From: Corythucha ciliata
Lineage: Eukaryota; Arthropoda; Insecta; Hemiptera; Tingidae
Direction of reading: 5' to 3'
Length of the DNA stretch: 64,000 nt
NCBI GenBank assembly: GCA_038030265.1
Contig: CM075943.1
Span: 4,402,001 to 4,466,000 of the forward strand
The notes under the pieces: model-generated
Seen by the model: the letters and a program-made list of their open reading frames with translations, nothing else
What the model was told of the DNA's origin: nothing
The model's database searches: none
Translations under genes and position numbers: made by a program
Shown: in pieces, positions 21,816 through 32,158 of the stretch
Layout: each line of letters opens with the position of its first letter
Numbering within the stretch: the stretch's first letter is position 1

Positions 21816-22440
21816 CTAAAGTTTGAAGTCGATGGCTATAGTGAAATTGTATAAAGCCTTATATACCGGGATGGAATTAGACGATAAGATTGTGCTGTAG
21901 TTAAAGGGACAGGTGATGAGGTTAGTAATATTGTCAAGAAATAAGGTCCTTTGGTTACGATAGCTGCTGCACTCCATTATAGTATGTTCCAGGGTGCCCT
22001 GTGTCCCACATACTTCGCAGTTACCTGTTGGGATTGTTCCCAGTCTATGCAGGTACTGTTGGCTCAGGCCGTGGTTTGCTCTAAGTCTACATATTGTCTT
22101 TACGCAGTCCTTGGAGATGAATTCGTTACCGAACCACGTTTTAGTGTCAATGGTGGGAAACATTTGCTTGTAAGCTCTTCCTTTGAACGATGTTGAGTAC
22201 AATCGATTCCAAGTCTCTAGATGAGGACGAGTTATATAGTTAAAAAAATCAAAAAAAGAAAATGTCTGGCAAGCAGATGCAACTTCCGCTGAGGGGTTCA
22301 GCGTAGAAGTTTTCGCTAAGCGATCGGCTTGTTCGTTACCGTTGATGCTCTTATGGGCTGGGATCCACATGAATGCAATGGATTTGTTGGACAGTTCCAT
22401 GTTCGCTATAAAACGGATAATTTCTACGATGATATTATGG
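21816..22440 (-). pseudogene. LINE J ORF2 C-terminus (after frameshift)
   Basis: This is the end of RNase H and the tail of ORF2. It reads IAFMWIPAHKSINGNEQADRL, which holds the last catalytic RNase H segment (His and Asp). A cysteine-histidine motif, CEVCGTQGTLEHTIMEC, follows, as in many I/Jockey LINEs. The frame ends at TAA 21816, about 65 bp before the poly-A tail. It is out of frame with 25471-22424 by a single base step near 22440. Confidence 0.85.
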
Positions 22441-25400
22441 GTTCTCGAATTAATCCCGATATTTGTAGGCTTTGAACTACCCCTTTATTGTCACATAATA
22501 TTAATAATTTATTTTGGTCTAACTCACTGAAGTATCTCAGTGCTTCTACTATAGCGACAAGTTCAGCTGTAAATATGGGTGTTGTCGAACGTAAAATAAA
22601 TTGTTTTCCCAGTTGTAGCTCTGAATCGTAAATAGCACAGCCCACGCCAGAACGGGAGACTGAACCATCCGTATATATTTTATAATAATCCGGGTATAAA
22701 CGGGAAATTATCTCTTCGGTCGTTTGGACCAAGGAACCGTTTGGCTCGGGGTTCTGAAGATAATTGATTTTGATATTTAGACCTGACAAAAATGAGGAAT
22801 AAATTGGCCCTGGTAGACTAAAAATTGGTAGTATATTATTCGAGAAGACCTGTTGACAAATGATGTTAATATTGCGGAAACTTGAGGTCAATAGAGGGGA
22901 TTTTTTTTTCTTCCAGTAGTTGGACGTTAAATCTAGTTGGTTTAGGTTTAAAATTTGATTAAATAAGTTTGGATATAGACCTTTGATTTTTAAGAGCATT
23001 CTATCGGATAAAATTTCCCTCCTAATTTGCAATGGATACTCTCCTGCCTCTCTAAGCATAACGTCTATGGGAGTCGATTTCAAAAAACCCAGGCATAGCC
23101 TAATACACTTATATTGGGTTAAATTCAACTTGTGTAGGTGAGTGTGTGATGCCTGGCCATAAAAAACCGCGCCATAATCGAATATAGAGCGTACAGTTGC
23201 TCTATAAAAAATTAACATTATTTTAGGATCCGCTCCCCAACGGCAGTGGCAAACCATACGCATTATATTTACATATTTTTCGGCTCTTGTCACAAGTTGT
23301 TTTATGTGACTAGACCAGTTTAATTTACGGTCTAGGGTAATTCCCAAGAATTTTACTTCTGCAGAAATAGGGAAACTGGAGCCTCCAATTTCGGCTATAT
23401 TTGGGAGTGGGAATGCATGAGATCGATTAAAAGGACATATTACAGATTTTAGTGGGGATATATCGAGCCCGAGGTTAAGGAGAAAGGACCGAAATGAGAG
23501 TATTCCCTCTATAAGTAATTCTAAGGCTCTTAACGGGGATGAGTTTTTCACGTAGAGGCATATATCGTCGGCATATTGTAAGATATTAACGCCAGCTGGA
23601 AGGACTCGTTCTGCGGCGTGAACGTATAAGGAGTAAAGAATTGGACTTAAAATGTCTCCCTGAGGTAAGCCTGATCGAGCCAGACGAGGACCAAGCATAT
23701 CGTTATTCACCAGCAAGTGAATGCGACGGTCACCGACAAGAGCCATGACTAAATTGACAAATTTGTGACACATGCCGACATCAAGCATTGTTTGAGCTAA
23801 TATTCTTAAGTCAACATTGTCAAAAGCACCAGAAATATCCAACATCCCGGCAACCACGGTTTTACTTTCTGAAAATGCTATTTGGATGTAAGTCGTGAAA
23901 TGGGCTATGCTGTCCATGCAGGAGTGGCCTTTTCGAAATCCAAACTGACTGTGAGGGAAAATCTTATTGTGTTCCAGCCAGTACTCGAGCCTATTTTTTA
24001 GTATCCTTTCAAAAGTCTTAGAGACACAAGAAGACAGAGATATCGGTCGGTATGACTCGCAATTGTTGGGTGGTTTGCCTGGCTTGAGTAAAGGGACCAC
24101 ACAGACGTCCTTCCACTCTTTCGGAACTTCGGTATCCTTAATGATCTTATTAAAAATATTTACCATATCCATTTTCGTTTCGAAGGGCAGATGGTTTATT
24201 ATGGGGTAGTCTATCCTATCCATACCCGGAGCAGTATTCATGGAGTGGGAAAGGGCCCTGTCCAATTCCTTCAATGATATATCTTTCGTCAGGATGTGTG
24301 ACATAATAGGGTTTCTTGTATCCGCCGTAACGAGAGGTGAAGGGACGTAATCTGGAGTGAGTTTTTGTAGAAATTCATGGCACCAGTCACCCTTGGTAAT
24401 TTGGATGGCATTTGTCAGAGCTGAATTTTTTAAGGTTTTGATTTGTGACCAGATATTTTTTATTGGAGTGTTTCTGTTCAGATTGTTACAGAAATCCTTC
24501 CAAGACTCTTTTTTTGCATTCTTAAAAACGATTTTCGCACGTGCACTACTATTTTTGTAGTGGAAATAGTTCGTTAAGGATGGGGCGTTCTTATAATTCT
24601 GGTAAGCTGTTTTCCTATTTTCTGTAGCTTGCGTACAGCTTTGATTCCACCAGATCACCGATTTTCTTGTGGTTGAGGTTTTTTTAGAACGAATTGGGAT
24701 CGAAAGTTCACAAGCCTCATTTATATTGCTAATTAATTCCTTATAAGTATCAATGCGTGAACCGTTGCGTAAAGTTGGAAAATTGTTTTCTTTCACGCTG
24801 TAAAGAGTTGATGTAATACAGATCGGGAGATGGTCAGATCCCATCGGGTCCTGTAGTACTTCCCAAGAAAAGTTTGGGGCTATGGCTGCTGAACAGAAGG
24901 AAATGTCAATCGCGGAGTGGTTGGCGGGATTGGAAGAGTTTATGCAAGTTAGAGAACCCGAATTTAAAAACAACAAATTAGAATTATCGGTGGCATTGAG
25001 AAGTTCAACACCTTTCCTTTGAGTGAAATGGGACCCGAAAACAGTATGGTGGCAATTGAAATCACCTAAAATCAATGAAGAATGTGGTATGGAGGCAAAA
25101 AAAACTTCCCATTGAGCATGTGTTATTTGATTAGTTGGGCAGTTGTAAATAGAAATAATATTTAAATTTCTTCCATTGATAAGGTTTACCGTAACGCCAA
25201 TGGCCATTAGGCCATTTATAGAATATAGATTATTAAAAACCTTAAACGGTAGATTTTCTTTAATTATGAGAGCGACTCCGGCTCTTCCGTCACTCCGATC
25301 TTTGTTCACAATGTGATATCCTTTAATTTTATAGGAAAGATTAGGATTAAACCAGGTTTCAGATATTGCTGCTAAATCAATTTCTTCTTGATGCATTAAA

Positions 25401-25471
25401 CTCTCGATTTCACATAATTTTGACGCTAGGGACCTTGCGTTCCATTGTAAAATTTTTAATCCATGTACCAT
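22424..25471 (-). CDS. LINE J ORF2: endonuclease, RT, RNase H
   Basis: The 1015-codon frame codes for the enzyme that nicks the target and copies the LINE RNA there. The APE-type endonuclease starts LKILQWNARSLASKLCEIE and includes AISETW and LILGDFNCHHTVF. RT shows VPLLKPGKPPNNCESYRPIS, FGFRKGHSCMD, SGLPQGDILSP, and the catalytic box LQYADDICLY. RNase H begins KIYTDGSVSRSGVGCAIYD with Glu in TAELVAIVEALRYF. The ATG is 6 nt after the ORF1 stop (TAA-ATAAGG-ATG), a spacing that fits termination-reinitiation. One frameshift near 22440 cuts off the last 200 residues. Confidence 0.92.
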   Translation of the reverse strand: MVHGLKILQWNARSLASKLCEIESLMHQEEIDLAAISETWFNPNLSYKIKGYHIVNKDRSDGRAGVALIIKENLPFKVFNNLYSINGLMAIGVTVNLINGRNLNIISIYNCPTNQITHAQWEVFFASIPHSSLILGDFNCHHTVFGSHFTQRKGVELLNATDNSNLLFLNSGSLTCINSSNPANHSAIDISFCSAAIAPNFSWEVLQDPMGSDHLPICITSTLYSVKENNFPTLRNGSRIDTYKELISNINEACELSIPIRSKKTSTTRKSVIWWNQSCTQATENRKTAYQNYKNAPSLTNYFHYKNSSARAKIVFKNAKKESWKDFCNNLNRNTPIKNIWSQIKTLKNSALTNAIQITKGDWCHEFLQKLTPDYVPSPLVTADTRNPIMSHILTKDISLKELDRALSHSMNTAPGMDRIDYPIINHLPFETKMDMVNIFNKIIKDTEVPKEWKDVCVVPLLKPGKPPNNCESYRPISLSSCVSKTFERILKNRLEYWLEHNKIFPHSQFGFRKGHSCMDSIAHFTTYIQIAFSESKTVVAGMLDISGAFDNVDLRILAQTMLDVGMCHKFVNLVMALVGDRRIHLLVNNDMLGPRLARSGLPQGDILSPILYSLYVHAAERVLPAGVNILQYADDICLYVKNSSPLRALELLIEGILSFRSFLLNLGLDISPLKSVICPFNRSHAFPLPNIAEIGGSSFPISAEVKFLGITLDRKLNWSSHIKQLVTRAEKYVNIMRMVCHCRWGADPKIMLIFYRATVRSIFDYGAVFYGQASHTHLHKLNLTQYKCIRLCLGFLKSTPIDVMLREAGEYPLQIRREILSDRMLLKIKGLYPNLFNQILNLNQLDLTSNYWKKKKSPLLTSSFRNINIICQQVFSNNILPIFSLPGPIYSSFLSGLNIKINYLQNPEPNGSLVQTTEEIISRLYPDYYKIYTDGSVSRSGVGCAIYDSELQLGKQFILRSTTPIFTAELVAIVEALRYFSELDQNKLLILCDNKGVVQSLQISGLIREPIISS

Positions 25472-25477
25472 CCTTAT

Positions 25478-26845
25478 TTACGTCGAAAGTTCACTGTCTT
25501 CGATTGCTTCTCTTAAGAAAATTTGAATATCTTCATCCGTGTATTTCGAACAATCTATACCCAGGGATTTAACAAGCTTAATAATGATACTTGTTGCCTC
25601 AGGTTTTAATAAAATATTAGGCACTGCTGTACTATAAGTTGTGTCAGAAACATTTGAGCGATGATTATTAAACTGAACCAAACCTCCAGTTACATTTTTA
25701 CTTGTAAAATTATTTACGTGTTCTACAGATTTGAAGTGTTTAAGTGGAGGTGACTGCATACGCTTTGTAGATCTAGGGAATGCACTTGATGAGGCGAATC
25801 GTCTAGTATTCGAAGAATTATCTTTATTTAGCGGAGGAAAAACTGATTTATTGTATAAAGGAGGAGCAGTTGACGCCTTTGAGAGGGCTGCGAAAGAATT
25901 CCCTGTGACGAAGGATTTAGCCTCAAAATAAGGAACATTGGACTCACTCATGACTTTTTTAATCTGTTTTTCTATGTTGAACTGGGGACAATTCTTTCTA
26001 TCTGTGGCCTCATGGGGACCTTGACAGTGAAGACATTTTTTTATATCATTCGAGCATTCATTAACATCGTGAGAATCCCCACATTTAGCACACCGAATTG
26101 AACCTTTACACTGGTCAATGAAATGGCCGTATCGAAAACACTTATGGCATTGTACAACCTTTTGCACGTAAGAACTAACTTCGCAAACCACGTGATGAAT
26201 ATATACGTGTGACGGCAGAGTCTGTCCTCTAACTGAGAAAGATACTGAATAAGTGGGAGTAAATGTGTTCTTGCCAGATTCGTCAGTTACACGCCGGGAA
26301 AGTCGTCTGACAGAAAAAATGTCTAAATGTTCACCCAAAGGTCCCTTTAGCACCTTTTTTATCTCCTCCTCGGTTAACGTTTTATCAACTCCGCGAATGG
26401 CCTCTCTTCTTTGTACGAGATGGTTTGGAATGTATATTTTAAGGTCCTTGTCTTTAAAAAAAGTCGAATCCACGAGTGAATTTGCAGAAGCAAAATTATC
26501 AAATTCAATAAGAATTCTATTCCGACCACTTTTTTTGATTGAATAAATTTTATCTGCAACTGCCTTGTTATTTTCAAAGATAATTTTGCCAATGGACATT
26601 GGGTGGATACGTGAGATACCTGCTTTCTCTTTATCGCAACTTTCTAAATATAGTATAAAAGGGCCTGCATCTGTTCTTTGGTAATAATTAGGTACTCGCG
26701 TTTGATCAACGTTGACACTTACTGGTTCAACAGGTGTTTTATTCGGAATACTCTGGGTACTATTAGATTCTAAATCCAAGTCCTCGCTTGGCTCTTCCAT
26801 GTCAATCTCATTATCGGGGGGCTTCCCCCCGGACGCACTACTCAT
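25478..26845 (-). CDS. LINE J ORF1, zinc-knuckle protein
   Basis: This complete 455-codon frame codes for the RNA-binding, gag-like protein of the LINE particle. An acidic N-terminus leads to a central region with an RRM-like look (LVQRREAIRGVDKTLTEEEI). Three cysteine-histidine knuckles follow: CHKCFRYGHFIDQC, CAKCGDSHDVNEC and CLHCQGPHEATDRKNC. The C-terminal part is rich in Ser, Asn and Lys. Its stop is just before the ORF2 start. Such ORF1 proteins are typical of Jockey and I elements of arthropods. Confidence 0.9.
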   Translation of the reverse strand: MSSASGGKPPDNEIDMEEPSEDLDLESNSTQSIPNKTPVEPVSVNVDQTRVPNYYQRTDAGPFILYLESCDKEKAGISRIHPMSIGKIIFENNKAVADKIYSIKKSGRNRILIEFDNFASANSLVDSTFFKDKDLKIYIPNHLVQRREAIRGVDKTLTEEEIKKVLKGPLGEHLDIFSVRRLSRRVTDESGKNTFTPTYSVSFSVRGQTLPSHVYIHHVVCEVSSYVQKVVQCHKCFRYGHFIDQCKGSIRCAKCGDSHDVNECSNDIKKCLHCQGPHEATDRKNCPQFNIEKQIKKVMSESNVPYFEAKSFVTGNSFAALSKASTAPPLYNKSVFPPLNKDNSSNTRRFASSSAFPRSTKRMQSPPLKHFKSVEHVNNFTSKNVTGGLVQFNNHRSNVSDTTYSTAVPNILLKPEATSIIIKLVKSLGIDCSKYTDEDIQIFLREAIEDSELST

Positions 26846-27048
26846 CTATACTACTTGAATAACTAAAAGAAAAATTGTACTCCTAAAGAGAAAAATGAAT
26901 TTGATGTTCCAGTAACCAAAGAGAAAGAAAAAGAAAAAAAAATTAATGAAACAAAAACGATCACTTATCGGGTTAGAAGAAATTCCCTCCGTTGAGGAGC
27001 GAAGAGCGAAAAAACGATCCTAACAGAACGAAGGTTCAAACACAACTG
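26846..27048 (-). promoter_or_regulatory. LINE J 5' leader
   Basis: About 200 bp lie between the ORF1 start and the target duplication. Jockey-type LINEs keep an internal promoter here; none could be pinned down by eye. Confidence 0.4.
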
Positions 27049-27239
27049 TCGTCTACTTTGAAGGGGGCAAAAAACCGACACTGGCCGGAGCGTCCCCGAG
27101 CTATACACGGTACTTAGATAGCCCAAACTCAACGGTGACTTCCACAATCACCATAGCAGAGAAAATTATAGCTGTCGAAAGCCCGATAAATTTGGGTTTC
27201 ACTGGCGTAAGTATGTTATTTGTATGTTAATTCTCAATA

Positions 27240-27290
27240 AATATTAATATCAATAAATATTAATATATTATATCAATAAATATTATCCGA
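27240..27290. repeat. AT-rich microsatellite
   Basis: Repeated AATAAATATTAATATC phrases in the right part of the Harbinger-type element. Confidence 0.7.
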
Positions 27291-27616
27291 AAGTAATTGA
27301 AAATTTTTTCAGTCTTGTCTGAGGTCCATTAAAGCATGAATTGAAAGCCTCCTTCAAGGATCTTTCAAGGTTGTACGGATGAACCCAGTACTTTCACCGT
27401 GTGCACCGGCCCTTAAATAGCGAGAGGTTTCACATGATAAAGCGTACAGTCACCATTAAAAGCATATTTTCATTGTTTATTTGCTTTAAGGCCCCTTTAG
27501 CTAAAGGAACTGCCGAGGAACTCTAAAGGAACGTTTCTGAATACGATTTTTAAAGGAATCTTAACTAAAGGAGCTCCTAAGGGGACGTAAAGGTTGGTTT
27601 CTGAATACGGCCCTTA

Positions 27617-27730
27617 GAACTTTGACAAGAAGAAGTTTCCCTGTTTTAAATTTTCGCGTCTTTTTATTTCATTCAATAAATTCCGTTCGTTTTACTGTCG
27701 TTCCTAAACGGTATCATTTTACTTCCTAAA
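27617..27730 (+). mobile_element. Element B 3' LTR, right part
   Basis: This 114 bp continues the B LTR exactly where 17811 stops and ends CTTCCTAAA, followed by the AATG duplication. From here to 28600 I see no gene or repeat. Confidence 0.9.
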
Positions 27731-28599
27731 AATGTATTTCAATTCTAAAAAGCGAGCCCTCACGAAGTTGCTGCGGGTTTACTTCACTCAACAACTCAGT
27801 CAGCAGTGAGTCACTTATTCGCCTCAGTCTAACACTCTCTGTGACAGACCGTGCGGAAAACACACACTCCTGTATAGCTATACATATACATTTCGACTTC
27901 TAACTCAATCTCCAAACCACTTTCTTACTGGACTTGAGGTAAAAGTACGAAAAGTGGGTTCTTTTATTCGCCCCTATATAAAGAAAAGAACGAACTCCGT
28001 GAATATTACGACTTCTTCTTTCATTTTCGCCCAACTACTTCCGATTTTAAATTGTTACGAAAAAAAGTGAGAGAGGAAAAACTGTTCTCAACACGGTAAT
28101 TTTCCCTTTTTAAAAAACTTTTCGAGGAAGACTAAAAGAGAGCAATTTCACAGTTTTCATTTGGTGCAGGGTTGTCGGGGGAATTTTCGGAGCAATAAAC
28201 GTAATGAGAAAGCAAGTGGTGTGGGGGTGAATACTGATATGTTAAAAGGGAAATAGGAAACTGCTATATGCAGCTGTAATTTCGAGTTTCCTATTTTTGA
28301 GACTGCATCCGCTCTATGAACGTGATTATTGATTTGAAAAGACATGTAGTCCAGTCAATAAGCTTTGATAAATGAGCGTAAAAAGTCAGTTTCATACTTT
28401 TCGTGTTTCACCGCTGTGTATATAGGATAGTCAGGGAGCACAGAGCATCTATGTTTACAGTTCAATACTTGAATACACATAGGTAGACCAGAAAACTATA
28501 TCGTGGGATTCTGAGACGGAGGGTGAAGCAAACATTGCTCTTCGGTCCTAATTGCTTCCTTCTCCCAAATTTCTGTAGAATCGCTAGTGCCACGTATAA

Positions 28600-28880
28600 A
28601 AACGTGAAAAAGCGACTTGGTGCGCAGCTAAAAGTTTATAAAAACGCTAATTCATGGGTAAAATAGAGAAAAAAATCTTAATTCACCGGCAACGTTTAAG
28701 AAACTTCACAAAAAATGCAAATTCAAGGCTATAATTGAGGAAAAGCCATTATTCGAAGAGCTAAAATTGAAATATGGGCAATTCACGGTTTCTGGAGACA
28801 ACTTCGTTGCATTAAAATTGCACGAGAAAACGCTAATCACTAATAAATTTAAAAACATTTATAATTCACAGCTAAAATAA
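28600..28880 (-). repeat. 33-nt motif array (reverse)
   Basis: Seven or eight degenerate copies on the - strand (for example GAAGAGCTAAAATTGA near 28756). They end shortly before the poly-G/poly-C hairpin. Confidence 0.6.
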
Positions 28881-28931
28881 TTGTGACAGCCTTTAATTAT
28901 GGGACTATGGGCGCACAGAGCCAGTAGGTAC

Positions 28932-28966
28932 GGGGGGGGGGATATGGGGAATATATCCCCCCCCCC
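28932..28966. other. Perfect poly-G/poly-C hairpin
   Basis: Ten G and ATAT pair with ATAT and ten C around a 7-nt loop, a 14-bp perfect stem. It lies in non-coding sequence upstream of LINE G. Confidence 0.85.
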
Positions 28967-29298
28967 CAACAGAGCCACAAGTATACGAACGAAGGAGCAC
29001 TATAGTACTTTGGCGCACGTTGTTGGATGGGATGAAAGAAAACTGACTCTTATCAAAGAAATTCGAAAAACTATATTTTATAAAAAACAACGGTAACTTG
29101 GACTTGCACGCTTTTTTCTTCCAACCCGAATTGAAGGTAACGATTGATTTATGAGGTTACTTTGGGGGTGATGCATACTCGTCCTCGTCGTGCCCCTGGA
29201 CGTCCTCATTGCACTCTGCAGTTGCACAGCCTGTAGAGAGGATACTGAACGTATGCACTGTCGCCGCACGCCAGCCCAATACGTTATAGCGACATCAT

Positions 29299-29838
29299 GA
29301 GCCGAAACTGTCGGCCCTGCAACGACTCCCGCCAGGGAAATCAAGCAAACAATTTCAACGGCCTTTCTCAAGGCCACCGAACCCGCCTACCCGCTGAGGA
29401 CTCTGTTCTGGAACGCTGGCGGGCTGACTGAGGCCAAGTTCTCCGAGCTCCAACTGCACGTAAAAGAAAAGGACGTTGATGTTTTTGCAGTAGTGGAGGC
29501 AGGAGCGGCTTCGGACAGCATCACAAAATTTCAGCATCACGGCTACCAAACATATGCCCTGCCAAGAAGCCGCCAATGCTCGTCAGGCATTCTGCTGGCT
29601 GCTAAGGCAACCCTGACTGTGGAGTTTTCCGTATGGAAGGAGATGGGCGACCCTGACAAACTGGAGGCGGTGGAGCTTAAAGTGTGGAAGGGGCGGACCC
29701 ATCGGCGCCTCTTTTTTGTGTATAACCCTCCCCGCAATAATCCTGATCTGACTTGGCTTGAAGACACTTGGGATCGGCGCTGCATCCTTTGTGGGGACAT
29801 AAACGCTCCTTCAACTAGATGGGACTATGGGCACCAGG
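29299..29838 (+). pseudogene. LINE G endonuclease domain (truncated)
   Basis: The open frame after the TGA near 29298 gives a start of the APE endonuclease type: RTLFWNAGGLTEAKFSELQ, then VDVFAVVEAG, GILLAAK, and RCILCGDINAPSTRWD with the Gly-Asp-x-Asn motif. The frame then departs at about 29838 and stops at 29864. About 60-80 residues of the C-terminal endonuclease, with the final His motif, are missing compared with LINE J. No ORF1 is seen upstream. Confidence 0.75.
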
Positions 29839-29849
29839 TGCATTTGGCC

Positions 29850-30830
29850 ACAGCATTTTGCTGATTAGCGAGTCACTCGGCCCATATGCTCTGAAGGAGA
29901 AAAGGAGGCCCAGGTGGAATCTCAAAAAGGCAGATTGGACCAAGTTTGCATCTGCTTCGGACCAGCTCGTCACAGTCCGCCTAGTGACTAACAAAATTGA
30001 GGAGTCTCTTGAGGGAATCACAAAGGCCATCTTACAGGCAGCCCTGCAGAGTGTGCCACGCGGCCAGGTCCAAGATTATGTACCTTTCTGGAATGAAAAC
30101 CTGGAAGCCATGAAGATTGATCGCGATACAGCAGCTGAGACCTTCCGAACATCAGGATCCCTAGCTGATCAGATCGTTCTGAAGCAAAAAGTAGCCCTTC
30201 TAAAGAAGAAATTGTTGCAACCAAAACGACAGCATTAAGAAATTTTCTGCAACAGCTGGACTTTCGCAGGGACGGCATCAGAGCACATCGTTTCAAATCT
30301 AAATTGAACAATGACGCCCCAGCTCGGAAAAACGCGGTGAGCAATTTTCGCCCAAAGACAAAGGCCAACGCCCCAAGGACTGCAGCATTCCCAACATGCC
30401 TTCAGGAGGGGGACCATGAGCTCTTCAATGGGGACTTCTCCATGAGTGAGCTGGAGTCAGCACTGCAACGTACTAAGAAGGGTAAGAGTGCTGGTCCCGA
30501 TGAGCTGCTGCCAGAGTTTCTGATCAAGCTCGGTTTGGGTGCCAGGGCAACAGTATTGGCCTTCCTAAATTTGGTGTGGAGAGAGCATTTCCCGGACAGG
30601 TGGAGAAAGGCTGAGATAGTGCCCATCCTCAAAAAAGGGAAACCTGCAGACACTGTGGCAAGCTACCGCCCCATAGCTCTCACAAGCGTCTTCTCAAAGG
30701 TCTTCGAGAGGCTGGTTCTGGGGCGGCTGCAGCAGTACCTTGAACGTTACAACCTTCTATCCGACCAACAGGCAAGCTTCATAGGGCACCATGGAGCAAG
30801 TCCTACGGTTAACCCAGGAAATTAAGGATG
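29850..30830 (+). pseudogene. LINE G linker and RT N-terminus
   Basis: A linker frame (to 30238) with RPRWNLKKADWTKFASAS is followed, after a stop, by a frame from about 30240 to 30825. It contains ALQRTKKGKSAGPDELLPEF, WRKAEIVPILKKGKPADTVA, SYRPIALTSVFSKVFERLV and LSDQQASFIGHHG. These are the standard N-terminal RT blocks of I/Jockey/R1-type LINEs. A frameshift at about 30790 separates it from the catalytic part. Confidence 0.8.
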
Positions 30831-32158
30831 GTTTCCATCATAAGCAGAGCACCCTCGCTGTATTTGTCGATTTCAAAACCGCCTTTGATCGTGTTTATCG
30901 GGAGAAGCTGGTACAAAAACTTTTCAGTACGGGGCTAAGTGGTCGGCTATTTGCTACACTCAGGTCTTTTCTGGCTCAGAGGTTCATCAGAGTTCGTTAC
31001 CAGGATGAGACATCATCATTCAGGCAGACCCGAAACGGTGTTCCTCAGGGTGCTGTCCTAAGCCCAGTGCTTTTTAACATTATGATCAATGATGTGATCT
31101 CTGCAGTTTCCTCTGTGCCAGGAGTGAACGCGCTTCTCTATGCTGATGACCTGGTTGTGTGGGCAACGTCAAGTTCCATTTCAGCGCTGGAGTCAACCCT
31201 GAATATTGCGTTAGGACACCTCTCGGACTGGGCAACTCACAACGAGATGGAGGTAAACACACTCAAGACTGAATTCCAGCTCTTTACACTATCAACCAAG
31301 GCCCATTCTGTCTCGCTGACGCTTGATGGTGACGTTTTGAGGCAGACCAACTGTGCCACCTACCTCGGGATAAAGTTGGATTCACGGCTGTCATGGAACG
31401 CCCATGCTGAAAATAGCGCTTCGAAGGGAATCAAGAGGTTGGGCCTCCTCAAGCGGCTTACTGGCACAAAGTGGGGAGCTAGGCAGGATGTGCTGGCAAT
31501 GGCCTACAAGTCTTACATGAGACCCGCAATGGAGTATGGAAATGAGCTTCTGGTTACCGCCTCTGATTCAGCAGTTCGGAAGATCGATGTTGCTCAGAAC
31601 CATGCATTAAGAATTATCACTGGTGGAGCCGTGTCTACCCCAATTCCTGCAATGGAGTTGCAAACAGAAATTGAGCCGCAAAAGTTGAGGCGGGAGTCAG
31701 CTGCCCTGGCACTAGATGAGCGACTAAAGAGGAACAACGTTGGGTTTTGGCAGTCCTACACTCCTGCAGCAGAACGTTTGCTCTCTCAAACGACGTACCT
31801 TTCTAAGGTTGAGTCCCTACGAGAAGAGTATGGCCTTGCCGGCCTACTTTTCAACCCAGAACCCTTCCCGTCGGCTAGGGATCGGGTTCCTCGCTGCACT
31901 GCCGACTACTTTCTAACGTTGACCTCGCCTGTATCCAAACAGAGCACCCCCGCTACCGAGTTAAAATCCCTAGCCTTGGAGACCATGCACACCCGCTTCC
32001 CCGAAGATGAATGGTTGCGAGTGTTTACTGGTGGTTCCGCAACTGGAGGAAGGCGGAATGGTGGTGCGGGAGTGTACTCGGCAATAAGAACCATTGCAGC
32101 TCCAGTTGGTGTAGTTGCAAGCAATTTTGACGGAGATATAAGCCATGCCGGATTTTGA
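30791..32158 (+). pseudogene. LINE G RT catalytic part and RNase H start
   Basis: This 455-codon frame is a clean run of the RT: STLAVFVDFKTAFDRVY (first Asp), NGVPQGAVLSPVLFNI, and the catalytic LLYADDLVVW, followed by a long thumb (TYLGIKLDSRLSWNAHAE). RNase H begins with VFTGGSATGGRRNGGAGVYS, where the usual first catalytic Asp (TDGS) is Gly. It is cut after SNFDGDI at about 32137. There the sequence jumps to the - strand element F. The start shown is an internal Met. Confidence 0.85.

Larger units (their letters stand above)
21730..27048 (-). mobile_element. LINE J, full length, Jockey/I type
   Basis: A 5.3-kb non-LTR retrotransposon on the - strand. It has a poly-A tail (22 T on the + strand, 21730-21751), a matching target duplication at both ends, ORF1, ORF2 and a 5' leader of about 200 bp. 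A full-length copy with a tail, intact ORF1 and only one visible frameshift is probably the youngest insertion here. It sits in the Harbinger-type transposon. Confidence 0.9.
17812..27613 (+). mobile_element. PIF/Harbinger-type DNA transposon
   Basis: The ends are inverted repeats starting GGGCCGTATTCAGAAAC at both sides, then ACCTTTACG after two bases. The element is flanked by TTA (17809-17811 and 27614-27616); the intact 5' LTR of B has a single TTA at this point. A 3-bp TTA duplication is the PIF/Harbinger hallmark. A second, inner copy of the end sequence occurs at both sides (about 17875 and 27531-27545). No transposase frame is visible; a THAP-like fragment lies at 18432. Without LINE J the element is about 4.5 kb. 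Confidence 0.8.
11940..27730 (+). mobile_element. Gypsy element B (host of the nest)
   Basis: The element is bounded by two LTRs of the same sequence and a 4-bp duplication AATG (11936-11939 and 27731-27734), the size expected for Ty3/Gypsy. About 2.2 kb of B itself remains; the rest is element C and a large DNA transposon, both inserted later. Its tRNA-Trp-type primer site and gag-pol sequence place it with elements D and F, probably in the CsRn1 clade. It is defective: gag-to-RT deletion, a nonsense codon and loss of most of the integrase. Confidence 0.85.

Noticed and set aside
28897..29842. TGGGACTATGGGC shared by 28897 and 29818 as LINE G ends
   Set aside because: The match is 13 bp only, and the second copy is in coding sequence (RWDYG); chance or a tiny duplication.
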